Assembly: GCA_023525975.1 (NCBI GenBank)
Contig: CM042034.1
Coordinates: forward strand, 27,802,779 to 27,866,778
Direction: 5' to 3'
DNA length: 64,000 nt
From: Smallanthus sonchifolius
Taxonomy: Eukaryota; Streptophyta; Magnoliopsida; Asterales; Asteraceae
In this document: one piece after another, positions 21,961 through 32,784 of the stretch
Layout of the letters: each line of letters begins with the position of its first letter
How positions within the stretch are numbered: position 1 is the stretch's first letter
Notes under the pieces: generated by a model
What the model saw: the letters and a program-made list of their open reading frames with translations, nothing else
Told to the model about the DNA's origin: nothing
Database searches by the model: none
Program-made: the position numbers and the translations under genes

Positions 21961-22867
21961 GATGTTTGGTGAACATAAGAAACACATACACCGTATATAT
22001 ACATGTATATGCATATCTTATATATACTATATACTAAATCTTACTAAAGATATTACAAACATTAAGACGGTCAACGAATTAATACGGCATTTAAGGAAAA
22101 ATTAAGAAGTTAGAAGCTTTACCAAATTAAGTTAATATTTTATAAAACTACTTAAAAACGCGTTTTTATTAACATTGTCTTGTTCTATATCAATTCACGC
22201 GGATTGTTGGGTGAAGGTTTGTGCTTTATATTAATCAAAAAGGTGAAAATCTAATAATAACCACCAAGTTTATTGACTAGAAGGTTATGGGGACAAACTA
22301 TTACTTGAGGATTGTGATTTTACAAAGGGTGTTAGAGTAGTATCCCCTCAAGGTGCAATGATTTTGGATATGTAGGACTAAGGAGGATGTGTTGTAGTTA
22401 GAAGATGAGAAGTCTGAATACCTTACTTTCACAAAGGTTTTAAGTTGATTTAAGAGGTTATAAAATAGTTGGACTAATAACTGATCTAGGTAGCTAAGCC
22501 TCTTTGACTATTACATTGTTTGCACTTGTCTCCCTCAACAAAAAGGAGAGTGAACACCATGAATTTTCAAGAAACTAAGTGGTTATGTCAACAAATAATA
22601 GTTAAGACTCTTTGACTTTCCCATTGATGGAGTACTAACTTGTGTGAAAGCTTGTATACCATTGTGCTTTCCTTCTTGAAACAAGACAACACTAAAAGAT
22701 GATGATCCCATATAACATTCTTATAAAAACATTTAAAAAGGAGTCGATAGAAATATAGAAAGGGACTAAACAAATTAGTATGCGCGACGCTAGACATTGG
22801 ACAATATCTGTATGGAGATTAAAAGATTAAATAACTTTTTTCAGGCTCTAACTACTCAAGGACGCTA
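21961..22867. other. Upstream region of the MADS gene, no other gene seen
   Basis: AT-rich, with no convincing frame or repeat structure. A promoter for the minus-strand MADS gene is expected here but no specific site is visible. Confidence 0.35.
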
Positions 22868-23225
22868 AGGGGTGTTTAGATGTGCGTCTAAGTTGTTATG
22901 GTATATAATTCAAGGAACAACATTTAGACGGTGTTCACATGTGAACCTAAAGTGACTATTGTGATTTAAAGTCACAATATTCAACTTTGAGTGGTTGATA
23001 AAGGTGATTATGATTTCATTTTTTTCTTAGAGTATATAGGGTCAAAATAATCAAATTTGAAGAAACACAAAACAAGGTGTATTAAGAAAAAATATGATTA
23101 TTAAGATAATGGAAATATTACTAACTAATTTTCGCTTTACTTTGATTTTTCAACTTACAATAATCACTTTAAAAATGCACATCTAATCACTTTGAAAATG
23201 CACATCTAAACATATGGTGTGGTCA
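22868..23225. repeat. Possible TIR element GGGGTGTTTAGATGTGC
   Basis: Left end GGGGTGTTTAGATGTGC; right end GCACATCTAAACATATGGTG (about 23206-23225). A unit AATCACTTTGAAAATGCACA is repeated near the right end. Target duplication is unclear. PIF/Harbinger-like termini are suspected. Confidence 0.4.
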
Positions 23226-25677
23226 TTTCAAATATAAACATTTAGGTCCACCTATGAGAAGAGAGCTAATGACTAGGGGTTGTTTGGTATTACTTAGTCT
23301 AAGTGTTTATACGTGTTATAAACAAAACACGATAAACAATCCAAACCGCTTATAATAACAAGATAAGTTGTTTAAAAGCAATCCCAAACATGAAACTAGA
23401 TTATTAAAGCCAATAATCTAATATATCCATCTTACAGACTAAACTACATTAACAAGATAATTTATGGCCCAGGTACCTTCACAAACACGCGAACATAAAA
23501 CACAAACTTATAATAACCAAGATGATCACTTGCATCTATTCAACATGAGGAACCAAAAAACTCACGTAACATCCATTGTATTCATTCCCTTAAACTTGCA
23601 AACAAATAAACCATATAAACATACCCAACTTGCCTAATCATACTACGGCTCGAAAACCAACTAGATAACCCAAAGAATCCTTGGAATTATCTCCTACTAA
23701 ATAAAATAAAACCTCCTAATCATACTCTAAATCAAACTAATTAGTGACTCTAACAAACTTTCAAATAACTGTAAAGACTCCTAACCAAACTAGAAAGACT
23801 CACACTTATTTACTAAAACTATATTAAAGACTTTTATTCAAACTAAAATTCAAACTTTCCAAATACTCCGGAACACCCCTTGAACTTTCTCATGTTAAAC
23901 AAACAAAGATTTAGTCCAACAATAACTATCCGACATGATCAACCCACATAAGTTCCATTACAAACAAAACATGTTATCGATTTACCAACTACCAACATTA
24001 ACGGTATGCTACTCTATGATTATAGGATTATCATTTCTTCAAGATGATCGCATAGGGACTTACTTAAAGATGCATTTGCAGTCTGCAGATGCATCAATAT
24101 GTTCTTCAACATTCTTTCATTATGAGCTTGCACAAAACGATTTTCAATCTTTTCAGATTCAGTTAGAAGTAACTATCTTCTCTTCAAACACGCACGCAAA
24201 CTGTTCGACTAAATGCTTCAAAAAGAGAGGATGCAACAAATTTCATTTTGTTTAAATTACAAATAATAAAAGGCTGAAAAGAACTTTAAAGTTGGCTTGA
24301 TCAAAGGGTAGTTACACCGACCCATTTTATTCGGACGTCAGATGCAATACAAGTAATATTACTTTTTCGCCTACAACACAGGTTTTATGGTGTGTGTTTT
24401 TCTTTCATACGGGCCGTATGTTAGAGAGCTATAGAACCACATATCTTTTCCAACTAACACAAAAGCAACTGATATGACGTGTACACTGTTAACAAATGAA
24501 ATACGTGCCCTGATACCTTTTTGCCCCATTATATATCTATGATATGACACTTAGCAAGTTTTTTTCGTTGGGATAATAATATAACTTTTAAAATTATATT
24601 AATAAAATTGATTGTTTATAAGTTTAAAAATATTGTAACCAACTAAACCAACTGAAATGCATTAATATCCCATATCAAGTAACACTGTATTACAGGCGTA
24701 AATCAAGTATAAAAGTATGATTATTAGGGATGTGGGTGTGGTTGCTGTTTGCCTTGGGAAAAGTGCATCGAGAGAGTGAGGTGGCAGAGAGGAGGGATGG
24801 AGCAACAATATGTAGGGGTGTCTCGGAGCCCAAACTTGCATCGGCGGTCGCTTGGGGGCCGTTTTCATTGGGGGCCTAAATTTTAAAAAAATTATGTGTA
24901 TATATAAATATTTTTTTTAAACTAGAACAAAAATAAGTGGATTAAAATTTTATTGAGAGGCCCATAAATAAAAATCCAAAAAAAGTATTTAAATATAAAC
25001 TTATTATCAACTATTTAACTATTACCATACTCATTCAAACCAATAACTTAGTTTTGTTAAGAAGCCTATAAACAATACCCTTTTTCTTTTAAATGCTAAT
25101 GTGGATTTTTGATTAAAAAGAATAATTAAATAATCATGTGAAACAATAAAGCACATTATTTTGACTGTCGTTCTTTGCAATCCCAAAATTGACGATTCAA
25201 TCCCAAAATTATCTAATCGGCAAGTGATTATTAATTGATAGCCATATTGTTTTTTATTTTTTATTTACGTGAATATTAATCTGCGGATTTTAGTAAGAAT
25301 ACTACTGTGTGGATTTCGACAAACTCCATAAGGTATTTGTTTTTTTTATTTTTCTATTCAATTTTGATTTTGGATTTTAGTATCATCTTATACAATTATC
25401 ATCGATCTTTGAAAAAAATATTATATTTAAATTTTTTAGTACTAGTACGGGACACCCAAAATCTCAGAGACGTCCCTAACGATATGGGTACACTGACGAT
25501 AAGGTTGCGAAAAGGAGGGTGACGTGACATGGTTGTAGGAGCGATAACACTGCCCCCGTTATCGGCAAGGTTGCGGCAGGAGGGATAGTGGTACGACACC
25601 TTCCTATTTATGTGAATGAGATTGTGTTTGACAATAAAAATGAAAGTTGGAATTGTCTATCGATCAAATTGTCGGAA
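23226..25677. other. Intergenic, no gene recognised
   Basis: AT-rich spacer. A stretch of about 110 bp at 24590-24700 (AAGTTTAAAAATATTG, CATTAATATC, CATATCAAGT) recurs at about 26135-26245, so an older repeat pair brackets this part. The frame at 23935-24255 has no protein-like features and is probably chance. Confidence 0.35.
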
Positions 25678-26078
25678 TCTATACTCTATAATTAATAAAG
25701 ATTTTGGTTAAGCAAATTTTTTCGTCTCTCTCTTCTATTAACTACATAAATTTTCTTTAATTGTTTTTAATAATATTTTGTTTTTCGTTTCTCTCCTACT
25801 ATATAATAATTATTTCCATAATTCTTTTTATAAAACGTTTTTTATTAAAAAATATAGGTTTGTTCATAAAACACTTTAAGAAATTGAACATTTTTTCCAT
25901 TCTTTTTATAAAACATTTTTAAAAAGTAACTACATCACGTTTCTAAAATTTGTATCAAAAAACTATGTAATATGCCATAAATACGTTATATATATATATA
26001 TATTATTAAGCATATATAATATTGCATTTATTCATTACATTTATTCAACCCGTGTAATACACGAGGTTTCTAACCTAG
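25678..26078 (+). mobile_element. Non-autonomous Helitron, complete, 401 bp
   Basis: 5' end TCTATACTCTATAATTAAT; 3' end CCCGTGTAATACACGAGG hairpin, then TTTCTAACCTAG at 26067-26078. Flanks are A (25677) and T (26079). The 3' hairpin is the same as that of the helicase-bearing Helitron at 58314-61001, a possible source of mobilisation. Confidence 0.87.
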
Positions 26079-26661
26079 TAAATCATTATAAACTAATGGA
26101 TCACAAATTAAATTATTAAATTTCAATTTACCTTTTTAAAATTATATTAACAAAATTATTTTATTTCTAAGTTTAAAAATATTGCACCAACTTAACCAAC
26201 CGAAAATACATTAATATCTCATATCAAGTTATCAACATTGTATTCCATAATTAATACTATGCATATCAAACAAATTTAAACTATTATTACATACTACAAT
26301 ATATTACGAGTAACGAAGTATTACAATAATATTATAATATACAATTTTAACGTGTCTAATTTAATATAATAATTTTAGCCAATAAAATACATAATTGAAT
26401 TATTATTATATTTATTAAAATTATAATACTTTTACATGTGCAGTATCGTGAGGTGACACTCGCACCTTTCCCTTTCATGTTCCATTACACAACTTAACTA
26501 TGATTGACGTGAGATAATGTGATTTATAGTTGGTACTTAGTAATGTGATATCTTGTAGGTGTTCGTGTGTAATTGAAGCTAAAACGAGCAAGAACCGGGA
26601 TTACATCTTGAAGGAAACGAGCACACGAGTTACGGGACGAAAAACAGCAAAAGTCAGGAAA
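26079..26661. other. Intergenic / unclassified retroelement-like flank of the solo LTR
   Basis: First AT-rich, then (from about 26560) a GC-richer tract with CGAGCAAGAACCGGGATTAC. It continues, after removal of the inserted LTRs, into the sequence at 38169. No coding frame. Confidence 0.35.
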
Positions 26662-26666
26662 GAGTC

Positions 26667-29250
26667 TGTAACATCCCGGATTTTTAATAACTAATGGGTC
26701 GGGTCAATGGATAACCCAAACTCCGAATGAATGACATAGTTAACTCGAATCGTCAAGTAAAGCTTGGGTCAACGGGATTAACGGAACCGGTTAACCGTTT
26801 AAAACCTACTTTGAGATCAAACTACATGAAGTAGGAGCGCAGGGACCCGGATGTAACCTTGAGTTACATATAAGCACTTCTAGCGAAAACCCTAGCCATT
26901 CATGGCTTGGGCTTGCGTGCAACGGCAGGAGAACCCGGGAGAGAGCAAGAGAGAGGAGTCGCCGGAAGAGAAAGGAGAGACACGGTGGTGGTGACACGTC
27001 AGACGTACGACGGCACTAGCGAGGAAGAAGCACACCGGCGTGTAAGGTAATTTTCGAACCTTTGATTATCTATTCTTGTTTTCTTGATTCGGGAGTCGGT
27101 TAGGGTTTTAGGTTTATTGTGTGAGCATGAGCGACGAAGGGGACGAGGCGATGGTGGACGATGGCGTCGGTGAAGGGGTGACGTCGGGATTCGCGGAGAA
27201 GGCGATGACAGTGGCGGGTGCGGTTGCAGCGGAGGGCCACGGTGGTTGGGTGAGGTCGTGCTCAGGTGACAGGCGGCAGGAAGGAAGACGGGGCACGCCG
27301 ACGGGTGTGGTGGTCGTATGCCGCGAGTGAAAAGGAGAGAAGAAGGGTGGTCCGGCTAAGCTACCCGGCGAGAAGGACGCAACTGGTGGTGGTGCTCGGC
27401 AGCAGCGACGGACTCAGCAGGGAAGAAGGTGGAGGGGGCAGCGCTTGACGAAGGTAAGAATGCGCGCGTCGGCCACGGTTGTGGCAGCGGCTATAGGCAA
27501 GAGGCCGGCTACGGCCGATGTTGTTGGTGGTGGTTAGGCAACGACTCAACGTGGGTGGTGAGGACGGAACCCGACATTTGTGCATGGCAAGCGACGTTGG
27601 GAAGCGGTGCATGGTGGGGGTTCACGGGAATATCAAGGAGGAAAGTGGAGTTGGGTCTTGCACCCGATTAGGGTTTTTGCATGTGTACGTATGCACATGT
27701 ACATGCATGCAAGGGAACCCGGTCGGGTATCCAATTTCTAACGGGTCGAAGGTGATCCGGTTTATGCGAACTCAAGGGGTTAGAGTTCCTTGGAGTGAAA
27801 GGGGCGAGCCGACATGGGGGTTTAATATGTTTACGTATTTAGATGCATGTCTAGAACATGTCTGACTAGATGATTATACATTGTCAGGTTCGAGTTTCGA
27901 GCGTGATCGGGCGAAGTGTAAAAGCTAGGACTTGGATTGTCTCGTAATCGGTGAGTTTCTAATCCACCTCTTTTAAACGTTTTACTGTTTTGGGGCTATC
28001 ATACATACATTCACATGACGTTAATATAATTAATCATATTAAGGGTTTCGGGTTCTAACCCGACATGCTTTGAGTCTAAAATGAGTATTAAGAGTCGTAG
28101 GGACAATGGTGTGCTAAAGGCGGATCGGGGAGAGTCGGGCTTTACGTTAAATGCCCGTGATTTTATGTGTGAGTCAATGATATGGTTTGTTAGTGTGTGA
28201 CGTGTTAAGGGCCGAACGAGAACGGTTGTGCCCGATAGTAAAGACTAATGAATTTATGATATTAAATGCGATGTTCTATGGTTATGTGTGAGGTGTGTGT
28301 AATTAATGAGTCATATGTATACGGTGTGATATTACGTGTTTATATTTATGTGTCGGGTTTGCCTCGTTGTCCATGTGGCACGGCAAACGGGATCTTGAAG
28401 GACGAGGCCCTTCGGGAAGGTAACAGTTAGTTGACAGGTGAATGATGAGCTCGGGGTGTGTTGAAAGCCCTGACGATGGTACAATGATGAGGTATGTGGT
28501 TGCATGCATATACATATATGTGTTAATTTGCATGCTAATGCTTAATTGTATTTACTGTGTATGAGCTAATGTTATTGTGACGTGTTGAATGGTGACGTGT
28601 AGGGTTAGAATGACCGTTGAGTCAGGACTCGTGACGTGCATAAGAGTCGTGTTAGTTATTTGTGAGAGCCTTGGTTAAGGCCGGATGTGTTAGTGTTAGT
28701 GTTCTAGGGCATGTTGTGTTAACCCAGAGTAGGGTCAAGGTGTACTCTTAGATACGAGCTGTTAGCATAATATGTAGAGTCTATGCTGCTGTGATGGTAA
28801 GGTAAGGTCGTTATTACGTATGTTGGAAGTACGGGTGGAGTCTTGGGTAATAAACAGTTACGGGGTGTCATGGGGTGACACGGGATTGGTCCTTCACTAA
28901 TAAAAGGGTAATCATATTTTACAAGGACCGGAGGGTCCAAATGAATTAAACCGAAGAAGTTGGTGTGGTGGTTTTTCTTTAATCTAAACTATTAGAACTC
29001 ACTCAGCGTAGTTGACTTTGTGTGTACGTTAAACTGTTTGTAGGTAAGCGGCATATCGACGTTTCTTGGCTTGGAAGCGACGTTACTCGGATTGGTGTGC
29101 AGGCATTCGTAAGGTAAACCTATGGACAATAAACGGTCATAAATTTTTTTAGAAAGACTTTCGCTATAGTTTTAATTACAATAAATGTGTTTTTAATGAA
29201 TACGACCCATTATGAGAACCAACTGTAGGATGCCCGGGTTAGGGTCTTAT
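26667..29250 (+). repeat. Solo LTR of a gypsy element, main part (interrupted before its last base)
   Basis: Starts TGTAACATCCCGG at 26667. The end is ...AGGGTCTTA(T/C), then after the 8.9-kb inner element the final A of CTTACA at 38163. The 5-bp duplication GAGTC (26662-26666 and 38164-38168) is perfect. No PBS or PPT flanks it, so it is a solo LTR of about 2.6 kb. An intron-like segment (CG|GTGAGT at 27951, TTGACTTT near 29013, TTTGTAG ending at 29043) is shared in layout with the inner element's LTRs. The GC-rich middle (27100-27700) gives long open frames on both strands that do not look like a protein. Confidence 0.85.
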
Positions 29251-29754
29251 TGTAACATCTCAAAAATAGTAATTTAGTAAATAATAACGCGATAGAGACT
29301 TAATCGTCATAAAACAAAAGAAAAATGGATGGGCTTGGGCTCGGCTCCAACGGGCCGAGGGAAGCCCAGGTATATAAGGGTCGAGGCAGGCTTAGACTCT
29401 CATTTTTCACCAACACTTGCAATCTAGAGAGAGAAAGGAAAGCTCGGGTCTAGAGAGATAAAGTTGACGGATCGACCCGAAATTGACGGAGCATGTTACT
29501 ACTGAGCTCGTGAGCAAAACCTCCGAATCAGAATTCCAATCCAGGTAACGATTCGACCATAATCTGAGTTTTTGTTCATTTTGAGGTTTTTCGGGTTTTA
29601 GCTAAATAGGAGACGTTTTTTATGGATGAAACTTGAAAATAAGCTTAGAACTAGCATCTAGAATGAAAACCGCACATTTTGATCAAAGAAATTTGTAAGA
29701 TTAGCATGATCGGATTAACATGCAAGAATTTCGAACTTGTCCAGGAAGCAGGTA

Positions 29755-29946
29755 TTGCGTACTTATCAAGTACGCAAGAAGGATGTCATGCGTACTTATC
29801 AAGTACGCATGAGGAATGTCCTGCGTACTTATAAAGTACGCATGAGGAAGATCTTGCGTACTTATCAAGTACACAAGAAAAATGTTCTGCGTAGTACTTG
29901 TCAAGTACGCATGAGCAAGGCCCTGTGCACTTAGTAAGTGCGCAGG
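29755..29946. repeat. Six-unit hairpin array, 33-bp period, in 5' LTR
   Basis: Palindromic units of the type TGCGTACTTATCAAGTACGCA start at 29755, 29788, 29821, 29854, 29887 and 29922. The spacers are about 10 nt (AGAAGGATGTC, GAGGAATGTC). The last unit is the variant CTGTGCACTTAGTAAGTGCG. Being inverted repeats, they read alike on both strands, and the 33-nt period keeps both strands open. The same array is at 36697-36885 in the 3' LTR. Confidence 0.95.
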
Positions 29947-30102
29947 CAGCAGACCAGTTAGTAAAGTCAGTATGTTCGCCTAATTCAGTATGATTAAACC
30001 GTTAGAGTCGGGATTGGGTCTGATGTGTATTTAACTACCTAATTCAGATCGTACGTGACGTTGTTGGACCTTTGTTTAGGACAACCAAGACTAGCTTATC
30101 AG

Positions 30103-30998
30103 GTGAGTTCTATGTGCCCCCTTCTATGTTATGTGCAAATCATTTAAATGTTTTGGGGCTGAAGTGTATACACTAAATGAATAAATTCTATGAATGTCAA
30201 TGTGATCATACGTGGTATACAAATATATATATATATATATATATATACACTTATATATATGAAAATGAATTATGAACAAAGAATGAAACGTATGATTATA
30301 AAGAATGAATGAAAGAAGGACATAACGTAAATGAATGAAATCTTGCTTTATATTATATATATTGCATGTTATGAATGTATGTAAACGTTATGAACCCTTC
30401 TATGACAACGACTACTTCGGTAGACGGACGACCACGTGACTATTTTGCAACCGGGACAAAAACGTTCATTCGCAAGCTAGGACGTATAAAAAGGCACTAA
30501 TGGAAGGTCGAAGCAAATGCCTTAACTCAAGCAGAACGGTTGCATACATAATGGTCGCGTGGGAAACGGATGCCCTAGGGCAGACGGACAAAATGACGGA
30601 CTACGACGGGAGGACGATTTAAGAGCGGACGGACAAAGGTTGCCGGACGGATTTAAGTTTCGACGGACGGTTTTCTAGAGCCGGACGGTTTATGAAAAGG
30701 GCTACGACGGTAGTTCTCACTGCGATGTCTTTGTGACATTCGCGACAAGTATGATGGGTTGATCACCCTTAAGTTTATGGCCAAATGAATGTTCTCCCCA
30801 AGTAAGTATGTATGTACATATGTATATACTCAATATGAATGTTATGTGAGAATAGTAAAGCAAAGAATATGTAAAAGCTCGAATGTTAAGTATATTATAT
30901 ATATATATATATAATACTCATGATAAGATAAATATTATATACGATTGTCTTTAAACTAGAACTCACCAGCGTTAGCTGACTTTTAGTATACATTTCAG
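30103..30998 (+). other. Intron-like segment in the 5' LTR leader
   Basis: AG|GTGAGTT at 30101-30109 is a strong 5' splice consensus. TTAGCTGAC near 30973 is a good branch-point match, followed by TTTTAGTATACATTTCAG ending at 30998. The 3' LTR has the same (37042-37927). Comparable layouts occur in the solo LTR and, for the donor, in the LTR at the window end. Splicing is inferred, not shown. Confidence 0.5.
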
Positions 30999-31240
30999 GT
31001 AAAGGAAGGAAGGGTCGTGCGACGGCGTGAAGGTTACCCGGCACAAGACTGACATCTCACTTTTATATATGTTGAGACAATGTTATGTATTTAATCGTTA
31101 AGACTTCCGCTGTTATGTCATGTTATGTTACGTTATGTAATGATTGAATTCGAATGTTTTAAACTTAAGTTCGGTATTTATGACTATGTTTATGAGTAAA
31201 TCCAACAAGTGAGGTTACCCGGGAATGGGGCCTTACAAGT

Positions 31241-31252
31241 TGGTATCAGAGC
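31241..31252 (+). other. Primer binding site, initiator tRNA-Met type
   Basis: TGGTATCAGAGC three bases after the 5' LTR matches the complement of the 3' end of plant initiator tRNA-Met, the usual primer in this group. Confidence 0.9.
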
Positions 31253-31589
31253 AATAGTTTGAGAGATTCAGACATCCTTAAATGTCTAGACTCAAACTGA
31301 TTATGGGACCAAAGCACGGATGTCAGTATGGGTAACCAACGCCAACGCCGGCACGGTGGGTAAGTACTAAAGTTAATGCACTTGGATAAGAATAGATACC
31401 TTAACTTAGAACAAATAGATGTCAATGTCACAACCGATTTGAAGAGTTTGAACCCGAAAAGCAATGTAAATTAGTAATCACAAACCGGTCACTGTAATTA
31501 ATAATTTACCTTGCTCGTACTGTTCCAAACTACGATCTGAAGAAATGACATTGATGTATTCCCTTATAACTATCAGGAAACTAGGAACT

Positions 31590-32784
31590 ATGGATGGTGG
31601 AGGAAGAACAGGACGCCGAGGCGGTCGTACTGGCCGAGTAGGTAGACCTCCATTGAATCAAAGACATGAAGAGGAAGAGAGTGTGCACGCAGAACACACT
31701 GAGAGTGTGCACGAAACAGAGGTGACCCCAACTGGGAACAACAATCAAGGGCCTCTACAATTAGAACCCGAGGTCAGGGATGCTATTGCCCGTGAATTTG
31801 TACTCACTCTGAAGAAGTATTGCCTGATCTACTATCCGAGGCACTAAAGAAAAGTAGAGAGGAGGATGAAGGAGACCATGAAGAGAAAGTGTATGACAGT
31901 GATGGGGATGAAGTAAAGGTGGGATCAAGCAATCGTGGGTGTACTTACAAAGGTTTCAAGGACGGAGACCCACCCAAGTTTGATGGTAACAAGGATTCGG
32001 TGGCCACGTTCGAATGGATTGAGAGGATAAACGCTGTAATCAACATCAGCGAGTGTCGACCGGGCCAGGCGGTTAAATATGTTGCTCATTCTTTCACCAA
32101 TGAAGCACTAGGTTGGTGGAGAAACATTCAGAGGACAAAGTCGTCAAACACTCTCGTCAGAATGACATGGGAAGACCTGAAGAAGCTCATAATCCAAAAG
32201 TTATGCCCATAGAACGAGATTGATCGTGTGGAGAACGAGTTCCTAAACTTTAAGGCTGGCAACAAGACTCATCGCCAGTATACTTCAAGATTCAATGAGC
32301 TAGCCCAACTGTACCACACTTGGTGGAAACTGAAGACCGTCTGATCAAGTACTATGTCAAGGGACTGCCGCAAAGGGTCCGGGTCCATGTGAAAGCTAAC
32401 CTATCCTCGACCTTCGAGTCAGTAGTGAATCTGAGCGGAATCGTCTACGACGATTATGCCAATGAGGACCCGGCACCTGAGACACAAAAGAGAAAGTGGG
32501 AGAACCCGTCTAGAGGCACCGGAAAAGGGAATGTAGCAACTGAAATTAAGAAACCAAGGTCGGATGAATATGAAACATGCAAGAAATGTGGAAGGCAACA
32601 TCTTGGCGAGTATCGAATCGGCACCACCATGTCTTATAAGTGCGGGAGGCCGGGGCACTACTCCCGAGATTGTTTGAAGGACGTCAAGTGCCAAAGTTAT
32701 GGAAGATATGGACACCAGACTAGGGATTGCAGGAAAACCAGACAATCCGATTCGGGAAAGGAAAAGGAAGCTGAAAAGGAATAA
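31590..32784 (+). pseudogene. Gypsy gag, frameshifted
   Basis: Encodes the nucleocapsid precursor. It begins MDGGGRTGRRGGRTGR and includes the capsid segment with FDGNKDSVATFEWIERI and LGWWRNIQ. A CCHC zinc-knuckle region lies near 32570-32740. Breaks: a frame change near 31815, a TAG at 32210-32212, another frame change near 32310, and a TAA at 32782-32784. Both zinc knuckles have lost a cysteine (SYKCGRPGHYSRDC lacks the first Cys; CQSYGRYGHQTRDC lacks the second), so the RNA-binding function is probably lost. Confidence 0.88.

Larger units (their letters stand above)
29251..31237 (+). repeat. 5' LTR of the chromovirus
   Basis: 1987 bp, TGTAACATCTC...GGCCTTACA. TATA box TATATAA at 29371-29377, just after a GC-rich inverted repeat (GGGCTCGGC...GGCCGAGGG). 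Downstream of the expected start lie the hairpin array (29755-29946) and an intron-like segment (30103-30998). It also contains (TA)n tracts near 30222 and 30896. Confidence 0.92.

Noticed and set aside
23935..24255. 106-codon plus-strand frame in a spacer
   Set aside because: No recognisable motif, no splice or promoter context; likely chance.
27121..27865. Long overlapping frames on both strands in the GC-rich middle of the solo LTR
   Set aside because: Low-complexity Gly/Val/Arg-rich on one strand and Pro/Ser/Thr-rich on the other; open because of GC-rich composition, within LTR borders fixed by GAGTC duplications.
29701..29934. Open frames on both strands encoding 11-residue repeats (TYQVRMRNVLR type)
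   Set aside because: By-product of the 33-bp hairpin array in the LTR; the palindromic repeats read alike on both strands. No sign of a protein-coding role.
29755..29946. CRISPR-like array
   Set aside because: Short regular units in a plant LTR with palindromic repeats and near-constant short spacers; no spacer diversity and no cas genes, so not CRISPR.
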